From positions 19,634-83,633 of the forward strand of contig JAEUKK010000148.1 in the NCBI GenBank assembly GCA_016792625.1: a stretch of 64,000 nt of DNA, read 5' to 3'. Made by a program: the position numbers and the translations under genes. This DNA comes from Deltaproteobacteria bacterium (GTDB taxonomy: Bacteria > Myxococcota_A > UBA796 > UBA2385). Positions 38,406 to 46,461 of the stretch are shown here, in pieces. Below the pieces are notes generated by a model, which had not been told where the DNA came from, did no database searches, and saw only the letters and a list, made by a program, of their open reading frames with translations. Position 1 is the stretch's first letter; each line of letters starts with the position of its first letter.

Positions 38406-39292
38406 GCGCGCTTCGCACCGAGGGCTACGGCCAAGCGCCCGGCAAGCTCATCCTCGCCGGCGAGCACGCGGTGGTCTTCGGACACGAGGCGGTGGCCGTC
38501 GCGGTCGACCGGCGCACCGAGATCTGGCTGCGGCGGGTCGAGGGCCCGCGCCGGCTGGTCGCAGATCTGCGCGACGCGCGCCTCAATGACGCGCTAGACG
38601 TCATCCTGCCCAAAGAGGGCGTCGAGGTCAGCATCCGCACCGCCCTGCCGGTGGGCCGCGGCATGGGCAGCAGCGGCGCGCTGGCGGTGGCCCTGCTGCG
38701 CGCCCGGGCCGATCTGGTCGGCGCGCCGATCGACTTCGCGGCCTGCCACCGCGACGGCTTCGCCATTGAGCGGGTCTTTCACGGCACGCCGAGCGGCCTC
38801 GACCACGCGGTGAGCGCCCGCGGGGGCGCCCTGCGCTACCGGCGCGGCCCCGACGGGGCGGTGGAGCTCTCACCCCTGCCGCCGCCGCGCTGGCCGCTGG
38901 TCGTGCTCGACAGCGGCGCCGCCGGTGACACGGGCGCGATGGTGGCGGGCGTTCGGTCGCGCCGCCCGGCCATCGACGGCGCGCTCGAGGCCATTGGCGC
39001 GGTCAGCGCGGCGGTCATCGCGGCGCTACAGGCCGGCGCCGGCCCCGAGGCGCTGGGCCCCCTGCTCAATCAGAACCACGCGCTGCTGCAACAGATCGGC
39101 GTGAGCACCCCCGAGCTTGACGCGCTGGTCACGCTCGCCCGCCAGGCCGGCGCGGCCGGCGCCAAGCTCGCCGGCGCGGGCGGTGGGGGCGTGGTCATCG
39201 CCGCCTGCGCCGACCCAGCGCCCGTCCTGGCCGCCGCCGCAGCCGCGGGTGTGTCTGCGTGGGCGGCCCCGGTCGCACCGCCGTGTGCCTGA
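38402..39292 (+). CDS. mvk: Mevalonate kinase
   Basis: This 296-residue GHMP kinase phosphorylates mevalonate to 5-phosphomevalonate. GHMP motif 1 is APGKLILAGEHAVVFGHEAV, motif 2 is LPVGRGMGSSGALAVAL, and motif 3 is AKLAGAGGGGVVIA; HGTPSGLDHAV carries the catalytic Asp region. It is on the short side for the family (usually about 290-330). The start at GTG 38402 is dictated by the four-base overlap with mvaA and by motif 1 position. Forty-three bases separate it from the decarboxylase gene. Confidence 0.94.
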
Positions 39293-39335
39293 GCGCGTCA
39301 CGAATCCCCTCCCCTCAGCCCTCGGACTGGCGCCC

Positions 39336-40313
39336 ATGAGCCCCCGCACCGCCACCGCCCTCGCCCACCCGAACATCGCGCTGGTCAAGTACTGGGGAAA
39401 ACGCGACGCGGCGCTGAACCTGCCCGCCGTGCCCAGCCTCAGCCTCACGCTGGACGGCTTCGCCACCACCACCACCGTGCGCTGGGGTGCGGCGGCCGAC
39501 CGGCTGGTGCTCGGCGGGGTCGAGCGGGGCGCGGCCGAGCTGCGCAAGGTGAGCCGGGTGCTCGACCTGGTCTGGGGCGGGCCCGGGCGCCCGGCCGCCG
39601 AGGTGACCAGCGAGAACAACTTCCCCACCGCCGCGGGCCTCGCCTCCTCCTCCTCGGCCTTCGCCGCCCTGGCCCTCGCCGCCGCCGCAGCCGCAGACCA
39701 GCCCCTCGACCGGGCGCGGCTCTCGGTGATCGCGCGCCAAGGCTCTGGCTCAGCCTGCCGCTCGCTCTGGGGTGGCTTTGTCGAGTGGCGCATGGGAGAG
39801 CGCGCCGATGGCAACGACAGCCACGGCCTGCCCGTCGCGCCGGCCGACCACTGGGACCTGCGGCTCGTCGTCGCCGTGGTCTCGGCCGACAAGAAGGCGG
39901 TGGGCAGCACCGACGGCATGACCCGGACCGCCCTGACCTGCCCCTTGTTCCCCGGCTTTGTGAGCAGCGCGCCCGCCGACGTCGACCAAGCGCGGGCCGC
40001 CGTGTTGGCCCGCGACCTGCACGCGCTGGGCGCGGCCATGGAGCGCAGCACCAACAAGATGCACGCCACGATGATCGCGACCGAGCCGACAGTGCGCTAC
40101 TGGAAGCCCGTCAGCGTCGCGGTCCTCGACGCGGTCGAGGCCATGCGGGCCAGCGGCCTCGCCTGCTACAGCACCATGGACGCGGGCCCCAACGTCAAGG
40201 TGCTCTGCGCCGCAGCCGACGCCGAGCGGGTGGCCGAGACCCTGCGGGGGGTGCCCGGCCTGCTGCGGGTCGAGGCCCTGGCCCCGGGCGGCGACGCCCG
40301 GCTGGTCGGCTGA
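39336..40313 (+). CDS. mvaD: Diphosphomevalonate decarboxylase
   Basis: This 325-residue GHMP-family enzyme converts 5-diphosphomevalonate to isopentenyl diphosphate with ATP. It has the family start AHPNIALVKYWGKRD, the Ser-rich FPTAAGLASSSSAFAALALA loop, and RQGSGSACRSLWGGFVEW, and the DGM motif in KKAVGSTDGMTRTALTCPLF. ATG 39336 is chosen because AHPNIALVKYWGK normally sits about ten residues in; an upstream in-frame start at 39117 overlaps the kinase gene. Only eight bases separate it from the next gene. Confidence 0.95.
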   Translation: MSPRTATALAHPNIALVKYWGKRDAALNLPAVPSLSLTLDGFATTTTVRWGAAADRLVLGGVERGAAELRKVSRVLDLVWGGPGRPAAEVTSENNFPTAAGLASSSSAFAALALAAAAAADQPLDRARLSVIARQGSGSACRSLWGGFVEWRMGERADGNDSHGLPVAPADHWDLRLVVAVVSADKKAVGSTDGMTRTALTCPLFPGFVSSAPADVDQARAAVLARDLHALGAAMERSTNKMHATMIATEPTVRYWKPVSVAVLDAVEAMRASGLACYSTMDAGPNVKVLCAAADAERVAETLRGVPGLLRVEALAPGGDARLVG

Positions 40314-40321
40314 GCGGCCCC

Positions 40322-41221
40322 GTGCAGCGCACCCTCCGCATCTGCGTGCCCGGAAAGCTGGTGCTCCTCGGTGAGTACGCCGTGCTGGACGGCGCTCCCG
40401 CCATCGTGCTCGCGGTAGATCGCGGCGTGGTGGTCGAGGGGGCCGCTGGCGGCGAGGCGCTGCTCATCGAGACCCCCGACGGCGACGACCGCTTCGTGCG
40501 CCCGGCCCTCGCCGGCACCCGCGGCCAGTGGCGCTTCGCCGCCCACCACCCGGTGACCGGCATCGCGGGCAAGCCCGGTTTTGGCGGCTCGGCGGCGGCC
40601 TGCGTCGCGGCTTGCCTGGCCGCGGGCCGGCCCACCACCGACGCCTACGGCATCCACCACGCCGTGCAGGGCAGCGGCTCGGGGGTGGACGTCGCCGCCT
40701 CGGCCAACGGCGGCATGCTCCGCTTCGTGCGCCCGGCGGCCGCGGGCGGCGCGCCGGGCTTGCGCGCCCTCCCGCCGATCCAGCCCCTGGTGGTGTGGTC
40801 GGGGGCCTCTGCCCGCACTGGGCCGCGGGTCGAGGCCTACAGCCGCTGGGCGGGCCGCGGCGCCTTCGTCGACGAGAGCGCCGCGCTGGTCGACAGCTTC
40901 ATCGACGACCCCATCCACGTGACCCGCGCGGCCTGGCGGGCCCTCTGCGCGATGGCCGAGGGCGCGGGCCTCGCCTACCGCACGCCCGCCCTCGACCAGA
41001 TCACCGCGCTGGCCGAGTCTTTCGGCGGTGCAGCCAAGCCCAGCGGGGCCGGCGGCGGCGACTGTGCGGTGGCCCTGCTGCCCGACCCCGCGGCTGAGGC
41101 GGCCTTCCGCGCCGCGCTGGCCGCCGCCGGCCTCACCGAGATCAGCGTGCAGGTCGCTGGTCCGCCCGGCGCCTGCCCGCCCGACCCCGCAGACACGGGC
41201 CTGCAAGGCGCGGGGGGTTAG
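40322..41221 (+). CDS. Phosphomevalonate kinase (GHMP family)
   Basis: This 299-residue GHMP kinase is placed as phosphomevalonate kinase, which makes 5-diphosphomevalonate. GHMP motifs are PGKLVLLGEYAVLDGAPAIV, the GFGGSAAACVAACLA Gly/Ser loop (motif 2), a GSGSGVDVAASANGG region resembling phosphomevalonate kinases, and KPSGAGGGDCAVAL (motif 3). It is short relative to many family members (about 350). GTG 40322 begins eight bases after the mvaD stop. The assignment rests partly on its position in the operon and on the lack of any other candidate. Confidence 0.88.
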   Translation: MQRTLRICVPGKLVLLGEYAVLDGAPAIVLAVDRGVVVEGAAGGEALLIETPDGDDRFVRPALAGTRGQWRFAAHHPVTGIAGKPGFGGSAAACVAACLAAGRPTTDAYGIHHAVQGSGSGVDVAASANGGMLRFVRPAAAGGAPGLRALPPIQPLVVWSGASARTGPRVEAYSRWAGRGAFVDESAALVDSFIDDPIHVTRAAWRALCAMAEGAGLAYRTPALDQITALAESFGGAAKPSGAGGGDCAVALLPDPAAEAAFRAALAAAGLTEISVQVAGPPGACPPDPADTGLQGAGG

Positions 41222-41256
41222 CGGCGCCCACCCCCTTCGCGCCCCGGTGAGCCCGC

Positions 41257-42339
41257 ATGTCCGCCCCCGTCCCGCCCAGCATCTCGAGCCGCAAAGCCGA
41301 CCACATCGCGCTCTGCACCACAGGCGAGGTCGGCTTCCGTGGCAAGGGCACGCTGCTCGACGAGGTCGAGCTGCTGCACGACGCTTTGCCCGAGCTGCGC
41401 ACCGCCGATGTGGAGCTGGGGGCCCACTTCGCTGGCAAAGCGCTGCGCGCACCGGTGTTGTTCGCGGCGATGACCGGCGGCGTCGACCAGGCTGAGCGCA
41501 TCAACAAAGACCTGGCCAGCGTCGCCGAAGAGCTCGGCCTCGGCTTCGCCTTTGGCAGCCAGCGCCCCCTGCTCACCAAGGGGATCCGCGACGGCTTCTT
41601 CGTGCGCGACGTGGCCCCGACCGCCCTGCTCATCGGCAACATCGGGATGGTGCAGGCCCGGGCCAGCAGCACCCAGCAGCTCGCCGACCTGGTCGGCGAG
41701 ACCGGCGTCGACGCGCTGGTCGTGCACCTCAACCCCGCGATGGAGGTCGTGCAGCCCGAGGGTGATGACGACTTCACGGGCGGCATCGACACCATCGCTC
41801 GCCTCGTCGCCGAGCTGCCCGTGCCCATCGTGGCCAAAGAGACCGGCTGCGGCCTCTCGCGCAGCGTCGGCCAGCGCCTCGCCGCGGTCGGCGTGCGCTG
41901 GGTCGACACCAGCGGCGCCGGCGGCACGAGCTGGGTGGCGGTCGAGACCCTGCGGGCCGCGGGTGACCAGCGGGCGCTGGGCGAGGCCTTTTGGGACTGG
42001 GGCATCCCCACCGCGGGCAGCGTGGCCCAGCTCAGCGGCCTCGGCCTCGGCGTCTGCGCGACCGGGGGCCTGCGGTCGGGCCTCGACGTGGCGCGGGCGC
42101 TCGCGCTCGGCGCCCAGGTGGGCGGCATCGCGCGCGCCTTCCTGCAGGCGCACGCGGCGGGCGGCCGGGCGGGCGTGCTGGTCGCGGCGCAGCGGGCCAT
42201 CGCCGAGCTCCGCGTCGCCCACCTGCTCGCCGGCGCGCGCACCACCGCAGACCTGCATCAGAAGCCGCTCATCGTCGGGCCGCGCTTGCGCCCCTACGTG
42301 CCGGCGGGCAGCCCCCTGGCCGCGCGCCTGCTCAGCTGA
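41257..42339 (+). CDS. fni: Type 2 isopentenyl-diphosphate delta-isomerase
   Basis: This 360-residue FMN/NAD(P)H-dependent enzyme interconverts IPP and DMAPP. Type 2 signatures include FAAMTGGVDQAERIN, HLNPAMEVVQPEGDDDF, VAKETGCGLSRSVGQ, the FMN-binding DTSGAGGTSWVAVE, and CATGGLRSGLDVARALALGA. It is the last gene of the mevalonate operon, 35 bases after the kinase. Together the five genes take HMG-CoA to both isoprenoid building blocks. An 18-base gap separates it from the convergent MBL gene. Confidence 0.96.
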   Translation: MSAPVPPSISSRKADHIALCTTGEVGFRGKGTLLDEVELLHDALPELRTADVELGAHFAGKALRAPVLFAAMTGGVDQAERINKDLASVAEELGLGFAFGSQRPLLTKGIRDGFFVRDVAPTALLIGNIGMVQARASSTQQLADLVGETGVDALVVHLNPAMEVVQPEGDDDFTGGIDTIARLVAELPVPIVAKETGCGLSRSVGQRLAAVGVRWVDTSGAGGTSWVAVETLRAAGDQRALGEAFWDWGIPTAGSVAQLSGLGLGVCATGGLRSGLDVARALALGAQVGGIARAFLQAHAAGGRAGVLVAAQRAIAELRVAHLLAGARTTADLHQKPLIVGPRLRPYVPAGSPLAARLLS

Positions 42340-42357
42340 GCGCAGCCCCGCGCGCCC

Positions 42358-43305
42358 TCAGGCCGGCCGGCCGCCGCTGCTCCACCAGTGCAGCAGGCCT
42401 TGGGCGTTGAGCGGCGCGTCGAGCTGCAGCGCCTCGTGCCAGCCCCCCTCGTCGCCGGAGTGGCCGGCCGCGCGCAACCGCCCCACCCACCAGTCGAGGA
42501 TGGCGTCAGCGAGGGCCTGTTCGCCCTGCTCGGCGGTCGCTGCACATAGGCGCACCATCGCGTCCACGTCGGCGTGCAGGGCCTCGGCGGCCGCCGCCAG
42601 CCCATCCAGCCGGCCGAAGTGGGTGAGGCAGGCGAAGGTGGCGCCGCTGCCCGCGATCCGGTCGATGGAGCTGTGCAGCGCGCCCGGATCGAAGTCGATC
42701 GGCGTGGTGGTCGCCATGGGGAAGGGCCGCCCGCGATCGACCAGCCGCGGGTAGGCCAACCCAAAGGTGTCGCCGGTGAAAATGGCGCCCAGCTCTTCAT
42801 CGAGAACACACTGGTGGTGCTTGGCGTGGCCCGGGGTGTGCAGCACCCGCAGGGCCCGCCGGCCGAGCGCCAGCGCCTCGCCGTCGACGGTGGAGCGCAG
42901 GCGCTCCGCCGGAACGCCGCTCACCACGCCGTAGAGCTGGGCGAAGAGCTCGGCGCCGTAGACCGCGACGCTGCCCGCCACGAGGCGGGTCGGGTCGATC
43001 ATGTGCCGCGCCCCCCGGGGGTGCACGACCAGCTGGGCCCGGGGCAGCGCGGCCATCAGCGCGCCCGCCCCGCCCGCGTGGTCGAGGTGCACATGGGTCA
43101 GCACGAGGTGGCGGACCTGGGCCGGCGCGATGCCCAGCGCGGCGAGGCCCTCGAGCACCACCGGGGCGGTGCTGCCCACGCCGCTGTCGATGAGCGCGAC
43201 CTCACCATCGGCGAGGAGCACGTGCACCGCGTCAATCTGGGGCCCGATATAGCCGGTGTCGATGGCCCAGAGGCCGGGGGCGAGCACGGTGGGCGCGGAC
43301 ATCAT
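42358..43305 (-). CDS. MBL-fold metallohydrolase
   Basis: This 315-residue metallo-beta-lactamase-fold protein has the metal-binding HVHLDH motif (His71, His73, Asp75, His76), a later HTPGHAKHH histidine, an FTGDTFG Asp and a C-terminal LTHFGR His. The C-terminal about 100 residues form an added helical domain. It resembles bacterial MBL hydrolases of the glyoxalase-II-like or lactonase-like type, substrate unknown. Start ATG 43305 (MMSAPTVL) is used; an in-frame ATG follows at 43302. An upstream extension in the same frame to 43830 would overlap the divergent gene and looks non-coding. Confidence 0.9.
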   Translation of the reverse strand: MMSAPTVLAPGLWAIDTGYIGPQIDAVHVLLADGEVALIDSGVGSTAPVVLEGLAALGIAPAQVRHLVLTHVHLDHAGGAGALMAALPRAQLVVHPRGARHMIDPTRLVAGSVAVYGAELFAQLYGVVSGVPAERLRSTVDGEALALGRRALRVLHTPGHAKHHQCVLDEELGAIFTGDTFGLAYPRLVDRGRPFPMATTTPIDFDPGALHSSIDRIAGSGATFACLTHFGRLDGLAAAAEALHADVDAMVRLCAATAEQGEQALADAILDWWVGRLRAAGHSGDEGGWHEALQLDAPLNAQGLLHWWSSGGRPA

Positions 43306-43459
43306 GGCCTCCGCCCCGCGCCTATTCCGGGCCGGTCGGCGCGGGCGCAGGCCGGTCGACGGGGCCCCGCAGCTCCGGCGCGCGCTGGCCCCTCTTTGGG
43401 TCATCGGTCGTTGACAAGTCCCTTGCAATTCGCTGCGGCGGCGTGCTAATTGTCTCAAC

Positions 43460-45208
43460 ATGTCACCACGCCCAAGCCACGCGCCGCGGCTCGCACCATA
43501 TCTTCCGCATGTGTCGCCCAGCGACCTGTACGCGGTCGCGCGCCTCGGGGCGCTCCTCGGGTCCACGGCCTGCGCGGGCGGGGGGCCCAAAGCGGTCATC
43601 GTCGACGAGCCTGGCGCGGCGCTGGCCGGCGGGCCCCCCACCTTCGCCGGCCCGGGCGGCGCTGCCCAAGACGGCGGGGTCGAGGTCGACCACCTGCCCT
43701 GGCCCAGCTGCGCAGCACCGGCGGGCCCGCCGCGCTTCTGGCTGCACGACCCGGGGCCCGGCTGGTCCGAGCAGGGCAGCCCGACCGACGACGACGCGGG
43801 CGGCTGGGGCCTGGCGGTCGACGACTTCAACGACGACGGCCACCTCGACCTCTTCCTCCCCGACTTCGGCCGCTCCTTCCTCTTTTTGGGCGACGGCAGG
43901 GGTCAGCTGCACCCGGCCCACGACCGCCTCCCCGACCTGCCCGAGCGGGCTTCGGGCGCGCTGTCCTCTGACCTCGAGGGTGACGGCCTGCCCGACCTCA
44001 TCGTGCTCATCAAGGGCGGGCCGAACCTCATCCTGCGCAACACCGGCGACGGCTTCACCCGGCACGGCGACCCCGCCTCGACCTGGGGCGAGGCGCCCAG
44101 CGCCCTGTGGACGGCCGGCGCAGGGCTGGGCGACCTCGACGGCGACGGCCTGCTCGACCTCGTGACCGCCACCTTCCTCGACATGGACGACCCCGACACC
44201 CGCACGGGCCTGCCCCGCAATGGCCTGTGGCGGGGCCAAGCCGACGCAAACTTCCTGCCAATCCACGAGGCGTTGCCGAGCGCGGGCCGCCACAGCATGG
44301 CCCACACCGCCGCGCTGGTCGACGCCAACATCGACGGGGTCGCCGATCTGTACATGGTCAACGACAAGCCCAGCCTCCACCCCTCAGAGATGTTCTGGGG
44401 CGGGCCGGGCGGGCTCCAGTCCCATGCCGACTGTGGGCTGCGGGTGTACACCTACGGGATGGGGCTCGGCGAGGGCGATCTGAACGGCGACGGGTGGATG
44501 GACTACGCGATCAGCGGCTGGGGCGAGACGGCCCTCGTCGTGAGCGACGGCGCGGGCGGCTGGGCCAACGAGGCCCTCGCCCGCGGCCTGACCAAGGGCA
44601 GCGCCGACCCGGTCGGCTGGGGGCTCGACCTCGTCGACATCGACCGAGACGGCGATCTCGACGTCCTGGTCGCCAACGGCCCCGAGTTCGACGTCGATGG
44701 GAGCATCGGCCGCGACATCTCGATCAACCCGCCCTTCCAGCCGTGGACGCTCTCGCTGCAGGGAGTTGACGGCCGCTTCACCGACGGCACCGCGGCCTAT
44801 GGGCTCGACCTGCCCGGTCGGCGCCGGGGCTTCATCTGGGCCGACCTCGACGAAGACGGCCAGCCCGAGCTGATCGCCCGCGAGATCGCCAAGGGGGTGG
44901 CCGAGATCTGGACGCAGCCCTGCTCGAGCGCCCCCGCGGTCGAGCTGCGGCTGAGCTGGCCCGGCGCGCCCAACCACGAGGCGGTCGGCGCCGAGCTGTG
45001 GGTCGAGGCAGGGGGCCGCAGCCACCGCGCGGCCATTCGGGCCGGGGGCCTGAACCTCGCCAGCAGCGGCCCGCGGACGGCGCGCCTCAGCCTGCCCGGC
45101 GCCGAGCAGATCGACCAGCTGCGCATCCGCTGGCCCGACGGCCTCGAGACCACCCACCTCGACCTGCCGATCCAGGGCCAGCTCCTGCTGACCCGGCCCG
45201 GCGACTGA
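43460..45208 (+). CDS. FG-GAP/VCBS-repeat protein with ASPIC/UnbV C-terminus
   Basis: This 582-residue protein has repeated calcium-binding-like FG-GAP motifs forming a beta-propeller (LAVDDFNDDGHLDLFLPDFG, LGDLDGDGLLDLVTA, GEGDLNGDGWMDYAI, IDRDGDLDVLVANG), then an ASPIC/UnbV-type C-terminus (IRWPDGLETTHLDLP). The N-terminus contains LLGSTAC (Cys38), a possible lipobox, preceded by an unusually long 25-residue leader; GTG 43511 is an alternative start giving a more normal lipoprotein signal. Such proteins are cell-surface or secreted. It is divergent from the MBL gene. Confidence 0.86.
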   Translation: MSPRPSHAPRLAPYLPHVSPSDLYAVARLGALLGSTACAGGGPKAVIVDEPGAALAGGPPTFAGPGGAAQDGGVEVDHLPWPSCAAPAGPPRFWLHDPGPGWSEQGSPTDDDAGGWGLAVDDFNDDGHLDLFLPDFGRSFLFLGDGRGQLHPAHDRLPDLPERASGALSSDLEGDGLPDLIVLIKGGPNLILRNTGDGFTRHGDPASTWGEAPSALWTAGAGLGDLDGDGLLDLVTATFLDMDDPDTRTGLPRNGLWRGQADANFLPIHEALPSAGRHSMAHTAALVDANIDGVADLYMVNDKPSLHPSEMFWGGPGGLQSHADCGLRVYTYGMGLGEGDLNGDGWMDYAISGWGETALVVSDGAGGWANEALARGLTKGSADPVGWGLDLVDIDRDGDLDVLVANGPEFDVDGSIGRDISINPPFQPWTLSLQGVDGRFTDGTAAYGLDLPGRRRGFIWADLDEDGQPELIAREIAKGVAEIWTQPCSSAPAVELRLSWPGAPNHEAVGAELWVEAGGRSHRAAIRAGGLNLASSGPRTARLSLPGAEQIDQLRIRWPDGLETTHLDLPIQGQLLLTRPGD

Positions 45209-45229
45209 GCCGCGGGTTCACCCGCGCCC

Positions 45230-46378
45230 TCAGGGCAGCGGGTCGGCCGCGCAGCGGAAGCTGATCGAGCCCTCGAAGGTCGGCGTGTGCAGGTGGACCG
45301 AGGCGTCCAGGTCGCAGCCGCCGTCCTCGGGTCGCCCGAAGTACCAGGCGCACCCTCGTTTATCCGGCACGGGGAGGCCCTCACCCTCGGGGTAGCTGTA
45401 CACCCAGTAGCCGCCCTCGCCGGGCCGCAGCACGATGGGCGCCCAGCCGGACTTGGGGTGATCGCCGTCGACGAGCAGGTAGCCGTTCCACTCCGCCGGA
45501 GAGATCGGCGCAGAGGGCAGGAACAGCCGCCCCTCGACCACCGTGGGCGCGGTGGGCGCCGTGATCACAAAGACACGAAGGCGCGCGGGATCACCCTCCA
45601 GCACGCTAATCCCGCCGTCATCCTCGACCCAGAGCCCGAGCCCGAGCTCAGCAAAACGCGCCAGCGCGGCCGCGGTGTCGGTCACCGCCTCGGAGTCCAT
45701 CCACTCCCACTGGTTGCCAATGGCGTCGTAGAAGCCAAAGGCAGAGACACAGCCCGGGAGCGAGGCGGTCGGCTGGAGCTCGGTCAGCCAGACCGTGCCG
45801 TCGAGATCGGGCGCCGCGCAGCGCCGATCCTCCCAGCTCTCGCCGTAGGAGAAGCGGGCCCCGCCCGGCCCGACCACGCCGTCGGCCGCGTCCTCCCACT
45901 CGGCGGCGGTGGCGATGCGCTTGAGCCCCACCACGGCGCCGGTCTCGTCGAGCGCAGGGGTGGCCGCGCAGCTGTCGCGCGCCGCGAGGAAGCTGATCGC
46001 CGAGCTTGGCAGGGTGCCCGCGGCCGACAGCGCCAAGCCGCCGTCGAGGGCGACCTCGTAGCGGTCGATGCAGTAGCCCGGCGCAGCGGTGGGCACGCCG
46101 ATCATGCCGACGGGGCAGCGGCCGGTGAGGAAGGGGTCGGCCAGCCCGCTGTCACCGCCGCTGTCGACGCTCATACCGTCGGCGCCGGCCCCATCGTCCC
46201 CGCCCGCGTCGGCCGCGCCATCCGCGCCGTCGGCGCCGTCTGCTGCAGGCGCGCTGTCCACCGCGCCGTCGCCCGGCCCTGCCGCGCCCGGTCCGCTGTC
46301 GCCGCCCCGGCCCTTCTCCACGGGCGCCCCGCAGCCCGCGCCCCACAGACAGCCGAGCAGGGGGGCCAAGGTCCGCAT
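45230..46378 (-). CDS. Lipoprotein with FGE-sulfatase-like domain
   Basis: This 382-residue protein has a probable lipoprotein signal (MRTLAPLLGCLWGAGC) and an Asp/Gly/Ala-rich linker with a short DGADGADGAADA tract. It then carries a formylglycine-generating-enzyme-like (FGE-sulfatase) fold: GTPSAAPGYCIDRYEV-like opening (here PTAAPGYCIDRYEVALDG), RIATAAEWEDAA, FGFYDAIGNQWEWMDS and the terminal ISFRCAADP. This fold is often used as a non-enzymatic binding domain in secreted proteins; the catalytic cysteines of true FGE are not evident. ATG 46378 is chosen because it places the signal peptide correctly. Confidence 0.84.
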   Translation of the reverse strand: MRTLAPLLGCLWGAGCGAPVEKGRGGDSGPGAAGPGDGAVDSAPAADGADGADGAADAGGDDGAGADGMSVDSGGDSGLADPFLTGRCPVGMIGVPTAAPGYCIDRYEVALDGGLALSAAGTLPSSAISFLAARDSCAATPALDETGAVVGLKRIATAAEWEDAADGVVGPGGARFSYGESWEDRRCAAPDLDGTVWLTELQPTASLPGCVSAFGFYDAIGNQWEWMDSEAVTDTAAALARFAELGLGLWVEDDGGISVLEGDPARLRVFVITAPTAPTVVEGRLFLPSAPISPAEWNGYLLVDGDHPKSGWAPIVLRPGEGGYWVYSYPEGEGLPVPDKRGCAWYFGRPEDGGCDLDASVHLHTPTFEGSISFRCAADPLP

Positions 46379-46461
46379 GGCGTGCGCTCCGGTCGGCAGG
46401 ATCAACCGGACCATAGCCCACGCGCGGGCCCCGCCGACGGCGCGGGCCCCCGGGGGGCGCA

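Noticed and set aside
43411..43448. TTGACA at 43411 with a possible -10 near 43440 upstream of the FG-GAP gene
   Set aside because: The TTGACA box has no -10-like sequence at 16-18 bases; an alternative TTGCAA pair gives only a weak match, so no promoter is called.
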